From Segatella copri (GTDB taxonomy: Bacteria > Bacteroidota > Bacteroidia > Bacteroidales > Bacteroidaceae): 64,000 nucleotides of DNA. The translations under genes and the position numbers were made by a program. The notes beneath the pieces are model-generated. The model ran no database searches, was not told the origin of the DNA, and saw only the letters and a program-made list of their open reading frames with translations. The stretch is taken from NCBI RefSeq assembly GCF_019127135.1, contig NZ_JAHOEA010000003.1:1-64000 (forward strand), in the 5' to 3' direction. Positions 47,919 to 56,308 of this stretch are shown one piece after another (within the stretch, counting starts at the first letter, position 1; each line of letters opens with the position of its first letter).

Positions 47919-49589
47919 ATGAAGAAAATTGCAATCTTATCGCTTTCCCTGACGCTTGCAGCCGCTGCACAGGCGCAGACAGCTGAGTTTGACTATTTCA
48001 AGTATGCGGGAAATGACGCTCGCTTCAATGTTGAAATCGACAAGACTCACCAGTATTACAACCCGGTACTGGCTGGTTTCTATCCAGACCCATCCCTCTG
48101 TCGCGTGGGCGACACCTACTATCTGGTAAACTCTTCGTTTACCTTCTTCCCAGGTGTGCCTCTCTCAACCAGTAAAGACCTGGTCAACTGGCAGCCTGCC
48201 GGTCATGTTCTCGACCGCACATCACAGGTTCCATTGAAGGGCCAGCAGGTATCAGCCGGTATCTTCGCACCAGCCATCAGCTATAACAAGAAGAACAAAA
48301 CCTTCTATATGATTACCACCAATGTGGGAGCCGGCAACTTCTTTGTGAAATCAAAAGATCCTTCCAAAGGCTGGAGCGAGCCTATCTATCTGAAGAAGAT
48401 TGACGGCATCGACCCTAGCTTCTTCTTCGATGACAACGGAAAGGGATATATCGTACATAACGGTCCGGTAGTTGGCGGTGCCGACTATGAGGGTCAGCGT
48501 GCTATCCGCTGCTTCGAATTCGACGTAAAGGGCGACAGCATCAAGGGCGACTTCAAGGAGATTCTGCGTGGCGGAACCCATGTAGAGGCTCGTCCTATTT
48601 GGATTGAGGGTCCTCACCTCTTCAAGAAGGGCAAGTTCTATTATCTGATGTGTGCAGAAGGTGGTACAGGCGGATGGCACAGCGAGGTTATCCTGCGTGC
48701 CAAGAAACCGATGGGACCATGGGAGGAATGCCCTAACAACCCTATTCTTACCCAGCGTACCGGTCTCGACCCTAACCGCAAGGACCCAGTATCAAGTGCT
48801 GGTCATGCAGACATCGTAGAAGATGGCAAGGGTAACTGGTGGGCTGTATTCCTGGCTTGCCGTCCTTATGAAGAGGATATGTACAACACAGGTCGCGATA
48901 CTTATCTCCTGCCTGTAACCTGGAAGAATGGATGGCCAGAGATTCTTGCCAAGAATACTCCTATCTCTACCGTTGGAGAGAAGGCTGGCTTGAAGCCTGC
49001 AAAGAAGAATGAGTTCTCAGGCAATTTCTCTTATGTGGATAACTTCGAAGCAGATAACAATAAGGTGGGGCTGAAAGAGTTGAATCCACGCTGGATGTTC
49101 CTCCGCGACTTCGTTGACTGTTACAAGGTAGAAAACGGCAAATTGAAGTTCAATCTCCTGCCAGGCAACATCTACAAGCGTGAACCGATGTCTGCCATCT
49201 GGGCACGTCAGCAGCACGGCACCTTCACAGCTGAAACAGAAATCAACTTTACTCCTCGCAACGACAAGGATATCGCAGGCTTGGCACTTCTCCAGAAGGA
49301 AGACCACAACTTCGTATTGGGTAAGACCATGAAGAATGGCAAGCTGATGATTACCCTGACACGTGCCGAGAAGAACAACGTAACTATTGCCTCTGCTCCT
49401 ATCAAGGGAGGTAAGCTGAAGCTGAAGGTAGAAGGTCATGACAGATATTATGATTTCTATTATGCTGAAGAAGGCGGCAGCTGGCAGCTTCTTGCCAAGG
49501 GTGTAGATGCATCTAACCTGAGCACCCAGAAGAGCGGTGGCTTCCTCGGTGCCTGCATCGGTCTCTATGCTTCTTCCAACAAGGAATAA
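47919..49589 (+). CDS. GH43 glycosidase with C-terminal beta-sandwich (xylosidase/arabinofuranosidase), secreted
   Basis: A 556-residue enzyme with signal peptide MKKIAILSLSLTLAAAAQAQ. The GH43 propeller has Asp in AGFYPDPSLC, Asp in DGIDPSFFF and Glu in WIEGPHLF. The last 200 residues are the GH43_C2-type sandwich (NFEADNNKVGLKELNPRWMF onward) that often closes the active site of beta-xylosidases. A beta-1,4-xylosidase or arabinofuranosidase acting on xylo-oligosaccharides is expected. Single gene, its own regulon promoter, bidirectional terminator after it. Confidence 0.9.
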   Translation: MKKIAILSLSLTLAAAAQAQTAEFDYFKYAGNDARFNVEIDKTHQYYNPVLAGFYPDPSLCRVGDTYYLVNSSFTFFPGVPLSTSKDLVNWQPAGHVLDRTSQVPLKGQQVSAGIFAPAISYNKKNKTFYMITTNVGAGNFFVKSKDPSKGWSEPIYLKKIDGIDPSFFFDDNGKGYIVHNGPVVGGADYEGQRAIRCFEFDVKGDSIKGDFKEILRGGTHVEARPIWIEGPHLFKKGKFYYLMCAEGGTGGWHSEVILRAKKPMGPWEECPNNPILTQRTGLDPNRKDPVSSAGHADIVEDGKGNWWAVFLACRPYEEDMYNTGRDTYLLPVTWKNGWPEILAKNTPISTVGEKAGLKPAKKNEFSGNFSYVDNFEADNNKVGLKELNPRWMFLRDFVDCYKVENGKLKFNLLPGNIYKREPMSAIWARQQHGTFTAETEINFTPRNDKDIAGLALLQKEDHNFVLGKTMKNGKLMITLTRAEKNNVTIASAPIKGGKLKLKVEGHDRYYDFYYAEEGGSWQLLAKGVDASNLSTQKSGGFLGACIGLYASSNKE

Positions 49590-49634
49590 GGATTTGAGAA
49601 AAGATTAACGTTTTAGGAATAGATAATTAAAGAA

Positions 49635-49671
49635 AAGGTTGATACCTCGCGTTTTGCCTGGTATCAACCTT
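49635..49671. terminator. Bidirectional terminator
   Basis: AAGGTTGATACC / GGTATCAACCTT, perfect 12 bp, 13-nt loop, T-rich on the plus side, between convergent genes. Confidence 0.8.
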
Positions 49672-49677
49672 CTTCTT

Positions 49678-50556
49678 TTATTTATTCTTCACAATATCCA
49701 ATGTCATTTTTCCTACCCAGATGGCGCTCTTGCCGTTCTGGTCGATTGGCACCGGTTTGCCATCGAGATTATTCAGATACTCCAACTGCTTGAAGTAGGT
49801 ATGGCTATGACCGCCCAGTATCAGGTCGATGTCACGGGTGGCTGGGGCTACCTCAGAATCGTCGATGCCATCTATCTTCCAGCCCAGGTGGGAGATACAG
49901 ATGATGACATCACACTTCTCTTTCTTCTTCAATATCTCTGTCATTTCCTTTGCCTTGGCGATAGGATCGAGATATTTGATGCAGCCATAGTTGGCTTCGA
50001 TTACCAAGCCGGCAAGTTCCGGACACAAGCCGAAAACGCCAATCTTCAGTCCCTTGCGCTTGATAATGGTGTAAGGCTTTACGATATTTGCCAGTTCGGT
50101 ACCAGTGAAATCATAGTTGGAGCAGACGATAGGAAACTTCGCCATCTTGAAGATGCGCACCATGTTGTCTATTCCGAAATCAAACTCATGGTTTCCGATG
50201 GTAGCAGCGTCATATTTCATCTCGTTCATCAGTCCTACTTCCACATCTCCCTTGAAGAGAGAGTAATAAGGTGAACCCTGTGAGAAATCGCCACTGTCAA
50301 AGAGCAGCAAGTCGGGATTCGCCTTACGTTCCTGACTGATCATCGCCACCCTACGGAGGAAACCGCCACGATTTGCAGTTGCCGTATCTGCGAGATTCGG
50401 ATTGATGGGCATCACGCATGAATGCGTATCGTTGGTATGGAGCACTACGAGCTGCTTTACCACCTTTGCCTCTTTCTTAGCTTTAGCCTGAACGGCTGCC
50501 GGCTGCATCATGAAGGATGCCAGAGCCAGACCTATATATAATAATGTATGTTTCAT
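49678..50556 (-). CDS. 5'-nucleotidase family, metallophosphatase domain only
   Basis: A 292-residue secreted protein from ATG 50556. Metal-site motifs are in order: LHTNDTHSC, LLFDSGDFSQGSPY, IGNHEFDFG, ISHLGW and GGHSHT. This is the N-terminal half of a UshA-type 5'-nucleotidase; the other half is the separate upstream gene 26 nt away. Splitting into two exported proteins is a usual form in Bacteroidales. It likely degrades nucleotides or related phosphate esters in the periplasm. Confidence 0.88.
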   Translation of the reverse strand: MKHTLLYIGLALASFMMQPAAVQAKAKKEAKVVKQLVVLHTNDTHSCVMPINPNLADTATANRGGFLRRVAMISQERKANPDLLLFDSGDFSQGSPYYSLFKGDVEVGLMNEMKYDAATIGNHEFDFGIDNMVRIFKMAKFPIVCSNYDFTGTELANIVKPYTIIKRKGLKIGVFGLCPELAGLVIEANYGCIKYLDPIAKAKEMTEILKKKEKCDVIICISHLGWKIDGIDDSEVAPATRDIDLILGGHSHTYFKQLEYLNNLDGKPVPIDQNGKSAIWVGKMTLDIVKNK

Positions 50557-50582
50557 CAGAATTATCAACTATAAACTATCAA

Positions 50583-51359
50583 CTATTCTACCACGCAGCG
50601 GCCTTCAATCTTAGATTCCACCACCTTGCCCTGTGCCTTCATCTCACGGAAATAATTCATGATGATGTAGCGCACATTGTTCTCTTTCTGCTTAGGAGCA
50701 AAGACATCGGTTCCGCTCTTGAAGGCTACGAGCTGGTCATTACCTTCGGCAAGATAATCGAGGGTTGCAACGCGGTAACTCTTCTCCGGATTAACTGGTT
50801 CACCGTTCAGCGTAACGCTCTTCAGCTTGCCATCCTTGGTGATAACCATTCTAACAGCATGGCTCAAGCCTTCGCCGCCACGATGAGCTATCTGCTGGAA
50901 AAGCTCCAGAACCTTATCACCCTTCAGGGTCAGGAAACAGATTTTGTTCTCGAAAGGAGCCATATCGTTCACATCGCCTACAGTAACCTTACCCTTGGCA
51001 AGATTAGAACGGATGCCACCCATATTGTAAACAGCGAAAACAGGCTGTTCTTCAAACTGTTTGCCACCCCATACCAGGATATCACAGAGCAAGTTACTGA
51101 GTTCGCTCTCCGGACGGTGACGGGTCATATCATGAGCAATATGACCTACAACAGGGCCCATGATACTGTCTACCTTACTCTTATAAGGAGCAATGAACGC
51201 AGCCGCCTCAGCATCGGGCTGGGCATCCCAACGTTTGTCGATAAGAATGCGAGTGCGTTCCACCTTCGCAACCTTGAAATTCTGAGCAAAAGCAGGACTT
51301 GCCATCAGCAGCATCACCGTTGATGCAAGTGCCACCTTCATACCATTCTTTTTCTTCAT
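50583..51359 (-). CDS. 5'-nucleotidase C-terminal domain protein, exported
   Basis: A 258-residue protein from ATG 51359 with signal peptide MKVALASTVMLLMASPAFAQ. It is the substrate-binding 5_nucleotid_C half: YNMGGIRSNLAKGKVTVGDV and APFENKICFLTLKGDKV, then SYRVATLDYLAEGND. It should pair with the metallophosphatase encoded just downstream. The reading frame extends to 51707 but that part overlaps the promoter and the rplS leader and is not coding. Confidence 0.87.
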   Translation of the reverse strand: MKKKNGMKVALASTVMLLMASPAFAQNFKVAKVERTRILIDKRWDAQPDAEAAAFIAPYKSKVDSIMGPVVGHIAHDMTRHRPESELSNLLCDILVWGGKQFEEQPVFAVYNMGGIRSNLAKGKVTVGDVNDMAPFENKICFLTLKGDKVLELFQQIAHRGGEGLSHAVRMVITKDGKLKSVTLNGEPVNPEKSYRVATLDYLAEGNDQLVAFKSGTDVFAPKQKENNVRYIIMNYFREMKAQGKVVESKIEGRCVVE

Positions 51360-51388
51360 ATTTATTGTTATCTTAATGTTTTGGAGTG

Positions 51389-51396
51389 CAAAAATA
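51389..51396 (-). promoter_or_regulatory. -7 box TATTTTTG of the 5'-nucleotidase operon
   Basis: TATTTTTG, 29 nt before ATG 51359 on the minus strand. Confidence 0.55.
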
Positions 51397-51521
51397 CAAA
51401 ATAAATCTGTGAAATCCGTGAAATCTGTGGGAAAAGACGCTGACCAGAAAGAAAAATAGTTAAATCTGCGAGAAAAAAGAAAGAAAGTGACTGAAAATTT
51501 GCGAGATACAAGAAAAAGTAG

Positions 51522-51529
51522 TAACTTTG
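51522..51529 (+). promoter_or_regulatory. -7 box TAACTTTG of rplS
   Basis: TAACTTTG with a leader of about 95 nt before ATG 51628. The leader (CGGCGTAACCGCTGTTGTC region) could fold and may carry ribosomal-protein feedback; unproven. Confidence 0.6.
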
Positions 51530-51627
51530 CACCCGCTTTTCGGCGTAACCGCTGTTGTCTGGGCAGAAGTGTTGTCCAAGTCCATGTTGCGTTGGAACGA
51601 CAAACAATTTTTAATTTTATACAAAAA

Positions 51628-51993
51628 ATGGATTTGATTAAAGTTGCTGAAGAAGCATTTGCAACCGGCAAGAAGTTCCCTGAGTTCAAGGCAGGTGACA
51701 CTATCACAGTCGCTTACAAAATCGTCGAGGGTACTAAGGAGCGTATCCAGCTCTATCGTGGTGTTGTTATCAAGATCTCTGGTCATGGTGACAAGAAGCG
51801 TTTCACAGTTCGCAAGATGTCTGGTACTGTAGGTGTTGAGCGTATCTTCCCTATCGAGTCACCAGCTATCGATTCTATCGAGGTGAACAAGCATGGTAAG
51901 GTTCGTCGCGCTAAGTTGTATTACTTGCGTAAGCTTACTGGTAAGAAGGCTCGTATCGCTGAGAAGAAGACTGTAGCTAAGGGTGCAGAATAA
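51628..51993 (+). CDS. rplS: Ribosomal protein L19
   Basis: A 121-residue L19: [51 protein letters not shown] and [15 protein letters not shown] are the family signatures. The start is ATG 51628; the frame upstream is leader. A basic tail of about 10 residues ends the protein. Located at the 30S-50S interface. Single gene with terminator. Confidence 0.97.
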   Translation: MDLIKVAEEAFATGKKFPEFKAGDTITVAYKIVEGTKERIQLYRGVVIKISGHGDKKRFTVRKMSGTVGVERIFPIESPAIDSIEVNKHGKVRRAKLYYLRKLTGKKARIAEKKTVAKGAE

Positions 51994-52025
51994 TTTTTCT
52001 TAGGAGACCTAATCAGAAAAAATAA

Positions 52026-52060
52026 AGGGAATCCAGTCTCACGACCGGGTTCCCTTTTTT
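52026..52060 (+). terminator. Rho-independent terminator of rplS
   Basis: AGGGAAtCC / GGgTTCCCT, one mismatch, followed by TTTTTT. Confidence 0.85.
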
Positions 52061-52132
52061 ATGCTAATAATCTTAACCAAAAACCTTCAAACAAATCATG
52101 GTTGACAGCTAAACCAACCATGTTCCATTCTT

Positions 52133-52357
52133 TTATTTTTCGCCCGCATCATAATTCACGAGCCCATCCTCCGTGCCGTGTAAAGCACCTTGGAAATCAT
52201 CCCAACTCTGGAATCCGGCGAGCAGCGCCAACTTGTCCAAAGTCTGGCGGGAAGGCTTCTCCTTCCCTTTCAATACATCCCACATTTTGTGGAAAACATG
52301 TGCCTTGCCAACCTTCTTTTCTAAGTGTTCAGCAAGAACTTTCAAATCCTGTTTCAT
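52133..52357 (-). CDS. Small conserved-looking hypothetical protein
   Basis: A 74-residue protein from ATG 52357. It is mostly helical and charged: KQDLKVLAEHLEKKVG, then DVLKGKEKPSRQTLDKLALL, AGFQSWDDFQGALHG. The LDKLALLAGFQSWDDF part has a helix-turn-helix flavour, seen also in small Bacteroidetes regulators, but I cannot assign a family. A -7 box TACTTTTG at 52388-52395 (minus strand) 31 nt upstream supports expression. Confidence 0.6.
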   Translation of the reverse strand: MKQDLKVLAEHLEKKVGKAHVFHKMWDVLKGKEKPSRQTLDKLALLAGFQSWDDFQGALHGTEDGLVNYDAGEK

Positions 52358-52387
52358 AACAATCCTCTCATATTTTCTAACTGGGAA

Positions 52388-52395
52388 CAAAAGTA
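52388..52395 (-). promoter_or_regulatory. -7 box TACTTTTG of the small gene
   Basis: Fits TAnnTTTG at the usual distance from ATG 52357. An in-frame GTG/ATG further up would overlap it and is rejected. Confidence 0.5.
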
Positions 52396-52531
52396 CTGAA
52401 AAAGAATGAAACAGAGTTCATTTTTCCCGACTTTTTTATGTTTTGGGGTAAAAAAAATGCTTTATATCATAAAAATGCTGTTTTTTAGGGCTTTTTACGA
52501 AACAGAAGTCCAATATCTCAATCATTTTTTG

Positions 52532-52539
52532 TAACTTTG
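52532..52539 (+). promoter_or_regulatory. -7 box TAACTTTG of the AICAR transformylase gene
   Basis: TAACTTTG, 31 nt before ATG 52570. Confidence 0.6.
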
Positions 52540-52569
52540 CGCCAAATTCCAAAATACATTTCTTAGAAG

Positions 52570-53754
52570 ATGAAAGAATTAGCACTTAAGTACGGATGTA
52601 ATCCAAATCAGAAACCTTCTCGCATCTATATGGATGACGGAAGGGAACTTCCTATCGAAGTGATCAACGGCCGTCCTGGCTACATCAACTTCCTGGATGC
52701 CTTCAATTCCTGGCAATTGGTCAAGGAGCTCAAGGCTGCTACAGGAATGCCTGCTGCCGCTAGTTTCAAACACGTTTCTCCTGCCGGTGCAGCTATCGGC
52801 TTGCCTCTGAGCGACACATTGAAGAAGATTTACTTCGTTGATGATGTCAAGTTTGAGCTCTCTCCATTGGCTTGTGCCTATGCTCGTGCGCGTGGCGCTG
52901 ACCGCATGTGCTCTTATGGCGACTTTGTTGCGCTGAGCGATGTATGCGACGAGGCTACAGCTCTCCTCATCAAGCGTGAGGTAAGCGATGGTGTCATTGC
53001 TCCAGGCTATACTCCTGAGGCTATCGAGGTTCTGAAGGAAAAGCGCAAGGGTACCTACTGCGTTATCAAGATTGATCCTGACTATGTGCCAGCTCCTGTC
53101 GAGCACAAGCAGGTGTTCGGTGTTACCTTCGAACAGGGACGCAACGAGGTGAAGCTCGATGATCCTGCTCTCTTCGAGGATGTTCCTACCAAGAACAAGA
53201 CTTTCACTCCTGAGGCTAAGCGCGATCTGATTATCTCGCTCATCACCCTGAAGTATACTCAGAGTAACTCTGTATGCTACGTAAAGGATGGTCAGGCTAT
53301 CGGTATCGGTGCCGGTCAGCAGAGCCGTATCCACTGTACACGTCTGGCTGGTTCTAAGGCTGATGAGTGGTGGTTGCGCCAGTGCCCTAAGGTGATGAAC
53401 CTGCCTTTCAAGGAGAAGATCCGCCGTGCCGACCGCGACAATACCATCAATGTCTACATCTCTGATGAGTGGGAGGATGTATTGCAGGACGGCGTTTGGG
53501 AGCAGTTCTTTACTGAGAAGCCTGAGCCATTGACCCGCGAGGAGAAGAAGGCTTGGATTGCACAGAACAAGGGTGTATCATTAGGTAGTGATGCTTTCTT
53601 CCCATTCGGCGACAATATTGAGCGTGCTCACAAGAGTGGTGTTGAATACATAGCAGAAGCAGGCGGTAGTATCCGTGACGATCATGTTATTGATACCTGC
53701 GACAAGTACGGCATCGCTATGGCGTTTACTCACGTTCGCCTATTCCATCACTAA
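52570..53754 (+). CDS. AICAR formyltransferase, stand-alone
   Basis: A 394-residue protein with the AICARFT fold only. It uses 10-formyl-THF to formylate AICAR in purine synthesis. Motifs: ALKYGCNPNQKPSRIY, AAASFKHVSPAGAA (catalytic Lys-His), SVCYVKDGQAIGIGAGQQSR and SLGSDAFFPFGDNI. The IMP cyclohydrolase domain of a full PurH is missing, as in the known short form of Bacteroidetes, so cyclisation must come from another gene. A small basic protein gene follows 21 nt later. Confidence 0.9.
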   Translation: MKELALKYGCNPNQKPSRIYMDDGRELPIEVINGRPGYINFLDAFNSWQLVKELKAATGMPAAASFKHVSPAGAAIGLPLSDTLKKIYFVDDVKFELSPLACAYARARGADRMCSYGDFVALSDVCDEATALLIKREVSDGVIAPGYTPEAIEVLKEKRKGTYCVIKIDPDYVPAPVEHKQVFGVTFEQGRNEVKLDDPALFEDVPTKNKTFTPEAKRDLIISLITLKYTQSNSVCYVKDGQAIGIGAGQQSRIHCTRLAGSKADEWWLRQCPKVMNLPFKEKIRRADRDNTINVYISDEWEDVLQDGVWEQFFTEKPEPLTREEKKAWIAQNKGVSLGSDAFFPFGDNIERAHKSGVEYIAEAGGSIRDDHVIDTCDKYGIAMAFTHVRLFHH

Positions 53755-53775
53755 TTTATTATATAATTAAGGTAT

Positions 53776-53976
53776 ATGAGTGACATTGACGATATTATCA
53801 TGGGCGGTATGGTCTTCAAAGGCGGTGGTGGTCCTAAGAAGGATGACGACGACAAGGTGAAGACCAAAGCCAAGAAGAAAAAGTACATAACGGGTGCTCA
53901 CGGTAGTGGCTCTGCCCGTCAGAAGGCAAAGTATCGCCAGCAGAGAGCCAATCGTAAATCCCAGAAGAAGAAATAA
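53776..53976 (+). CDS. Small basic protein of unknown function
   Basis: A 66-residue protein: acidic start MSDIDDIIMGG, glycine-rich GGGGPKKDDDDKVK, then KTKAKKKKYITGAHGSGSAR and a very basic end with RQQRANRKSQKKK. Composition suggests nucleic-acid or ribosome binding, but no family is recognised. It lies 21 nt after the AICAR transformylase and is probably cotranscribed. Confidence 0.6.
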   Translation: MSDIDDIIMGGMVFKGGGGPKKDDDDKVKTKAKKKKYITGAHGSGSARQKAKYRQQRANRKSQKKK

Positions 53977-53990
53977 GAAGGAAAAATATA

Positions 53991-54032
53991 ATTAGCCTTA
54001 AGGGTAAATACAATTAGCCTTAAGGGAAAAAA
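53991..54032. repeat. Two 22-nt tandem units
   Basis: ATTAGCCTTAAGGG occurs twice, exactly 22 nt apart, just before the terminator. Each core holds CCTTAAGG, a palindrome. Confidence 0.65.
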
Positions 54033-54033
54033 C

Positions 54034-54070
54034 AAGAGGGTGTGTCATAGGACTTATGACACACCCTCTT
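54034..54070. terminator. Bidirectional terminator
   Basis: AAGAGGGTGTGTCATA pairs perfectly (16 bp) with 54055-54070; 5-nt loop. Between convergent genes. Confidence 0.85.
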
Positions 54071-54121
54071 TGCTTTATTTTGCAGCAAGTGAAATCATGA
54101 TAAGATATTGCCGTTTATCTA

Positions 54122-55321
54122 TCAGTTCTTGACGCTCTTCACACCCTTTCCCTTGGTAAGATGCAAGGTAGCGGCTTTCAGCTTATGGTTGCTGTGGTCG
54201 AAGATGATGGCTGGATCCAGGCGCTTGCCGTCGAAAGACACCTCGAAATGAAGGTGCTCTGTGGTAGCCCTACCGGTGCGGCCCGTCAAACCGATTACCT
54301 GACCAGCCTTTACCTTATCCCCCTTCTTCACCTTGTTCCTACTCTGATGACTGTAGAGCGTCTCGAAACCATAAGCATGCTTGATACGGATACAGTTGCC
54401 GTAGCCATAGTAGGGTCCTGATGCAACGACCGTACCGTCAAAGGCAGCCACGATCTCATCATTCGGGCACGTCTTGAGGTCAACCCCCGAATGGCGGCGC
54501 TTGCCACCATAAGGACTGATTACCTTGGCACCCGGCAAAGGATAAGCCCAAGCTGTCTTTTCTATCTTCTCCAAATCAAGTTCGAAAGTATTGGTAATGG
54601 TAAACGGATCATGAACCTCATCAGGGTCGAGCGTCATTCCATCTCCTATTCCACCCTTTTTCTTGCCAGATGCCTCCTTGTCAGCCTCAGCATTTCTTCC
54701 TACAGAAGAATCTTTGCCGCCGATAACCGAAGCGATGACACGGGCACCCTGCTTGCGGAACTGCACCGTCTGGCGGCGCAACTTATGCGATTTCAACTCT
54801 ATGAAAGTTTCCGGATTCAACCTACCGCCATTCACCATGATAGAGAAGTCGCAATAAGTTTCACCCTCCTTAGAGCCTACAATAGCAATCGTCTGTCCGG
54901 CATCCACATGCTGTCCAACCTTAACCAGGTTCTCGGCATTGTTGGCATAAACGGTTTCCAGACCGCAATCGTGGCGCACCACAATGACATTACCCATTGA
55001 TTCCGACTTTCTGGAAAGCCGCACATAACCTTCGAGCATCGCCTTGACAGCATCGCCTTTAGAGGTAGAGATACGCAACACATTATTGTTCAGAAGGGTT
55101 GCTTTGCCCACAGGAAGCGGGAAGGAATATTCCTTAGCTCGGAATATCTCAAAGTCTACATTAAATGCCTGACTCTGGGCAAAGAGACCGGGTGTTGCAA
55201 TACTCACCTGCTGCTGTTCGGCTGCCGTGAATACATTTTTAGCGGGCATAAAGCTGCTCAGCGAGAACACCATGAGTCCTGCCACAGCCAATAGCCGCAA
55301 TCCTTTTTTCATTCTTTTCAT
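54122..55321 (-). CDS. M23-family peptidase with one degenerate and one intact LytM domain
   Basis: A 399-residue exported protein. After the signal peptide (LLAVAGLMVFSLSSFMPA) a first LytM-like domain (about 65-180; GNVIVVRHDCGLETVYANN) lacks the zinc ligands. The second (about 255-385) has H-x3-D in RRHSGVDL (His277, Asp281) and HLHFEV (His356, His358), so it can cut peptidoglycan cross-links. The arrangement is seen in cell-division or envelope hydrolases. It is downstream of pgeF but separated by 142 nt with a hairpin. Confidence 0.88.
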   Translation of the reverse strand: MKRMKKGLRLLAVAGLMVFSLSSFMPAKNVFTAAEQQQVSIATPGLFAQSQAFNVDFEIFRAKEYSFPLPVGKATLLNNNVLRISTSKGDAVKAMLEGYVRLSRKSESMGNVIVVRHDCGLETVYANNAENLVKVGQHVDAGQTIAIVGSKEGETYCDFSIMVNGGRLNPETFIELKSHKLRRQTVQFRKQGARVIASVIGGKDSSVGRNAEADKEASGKKKGGIGDGMTLDPDEVHDPFTITNTFELDLEKIEKTAWAYPLPGAKVISPYGGKRRHSGVDLKTCPNDEIVAAFDGTVVASGPYYGYGNCIRIKHAYGFETLYSHQSRNKVKKGDKVKAGQVIGLTGRTGRATTEHLHFEVSFDGKRLDPAIIFDHSNHKLKAATLHLTKGKGVKSVKN

Positions 55322-55374
55322 TATTTACTTTTTCTTTCTGATTTTCAAAATATTCTATAAACTATTAACAGAAA

Positions 55375-55424
55375 AACATCCATTTCTCCCTCTCCGTTCT
55401 GATAGAAAAGGAAAAATGGATGTT
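55375..55424 (-). terminator. Hairpin between pgeF and the M23 gene
   Basis: AACATCCATTT / AAATGGATGTT, 11 bp, in an AT-rich gap. Could end the obgE-pgeF transcript. Confidence 0.5.
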
Positions 55425-55463
55425 ATCTTGAAAACTATCTGATACTTACCTGCTAGCAGGCTT

Positions 55464-56303
55464 TTACTTCAACAAGATACCTGTGAAGATTCTGCCGCTC
55501 TCGATACCCAGCTTTCTAGCAGAGAAGTACTCATCGCTGTGGGCAAAGGTACAGATGCCACAATCCTGGATATTCTCTTCGGCCACTCCACAATGCAGAA
55601 GTATCTGTTTGTTGCAGAGCGGAAGATTGAGATGCCATTTCAGCGGCTGCACGATATTACCCTCAGCTGCCAGGCGCTCACGCTCAGCAGGATCAACCGA
55701 GAAGGCGGCATTAGGACGCTGCTCGGCAATCTCTTCCATAGGGAAAGCTGCCTGCTCAAAAGCCTCGTAAACCTCATCGCCCACCTCGAAATGGTCAAGC
55801 GAAATGCCCGGACCTATCACAGCCTTCAACTTCTTCGGGTCGGTATGATAGGTAAACGCCATCTCCTGAATGGTTTTATGCACGATGCGAGCCAGCGTAC
55901 CACGCCAGCCGGCATGGATGGCAGCCACAGCCTGATGCTCCTCATCATAAAGAAGCACAGGGATGCAATCGGCAGTAGAAACACCGATGCATACACCTTT
56001 CTGGTCAGTCATCACGGCATCTACACCTTCGAGCACCATCTTGCGGATATTCTCAGGCATGGTGAGAAACTCGCCGGCAATATTGCGCACCTCTACTCCA
56101 TGTACCTGATGGGGCATGATGATATGGTCGGTAGTGATACCGAGCTCAGCAGCCAGACGCTTGCGGTTCTCTGCAATATGCTCGGCAAAATCACCGCAAT
56201 ATTCGTTGATATTGAATTCGCTATAGTTGCCCTGGCTCACTCCTCCCTTGCGGGTAGTAGAGAAAGCCATGACGCCAGAAGCTACCTGATATTCTTTGAT
56301 CAT
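55464..56303 (-). CDS. pgeF: Laccase-domain purine nucleosidase / peptidoglycan editing factor
   Basis: A 279-residue YfiH/LACC1-type protein. Metal ligands are visible: HQVHG (His65, His68), TADCIPVL (Cys113) and IHAGWRGT (His130). The family has oxidase or purine nucleoside phosphorylase activity and, in E. coli, edits peptidoglycan precursors; which applies here is not known. It follows obgE by 5 nt in an operon. Confidence 0.9.
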   Translation of the reverse strand: MIKEYQVASGVMAFSTTRKGGVSQGNYSEFNINEYCGDFAEHIAENRKRLAAELGITTDHIIMPHQVHGVEVRNIAGEFLTMPENIRKMVLEGVDAVMTDQKGVCIGVSTADCIPVLLYDEEHQAVAAIHAGWRGTLARIVHKTIQEMAFTYHTDPKKLKAVIGPGISLDHFEVGDEVYEAFEQAAFPMEEIAEQRPNAAFSVDPAERERLAAEGNIVQPLKWHLNLPLCNKQILLHCGVAEENIQDCGICTFAHSDEYFSARKLGIESGRIFTGILLK

Positions 56304-56308
56304 AACAT

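Noticed and set aside
51530..51627. Known L19 leader riboregulator
   Set aside because: I could not recognise a described structure; only a leader of suitable length is visible.
50583..51707. 374-residue form of the 5'-nucleotidase C-terminal protein
   Set aside because: The extra part runs through the promoter and antisense to the rplS leader and start. The signal peptide begins at 51359.
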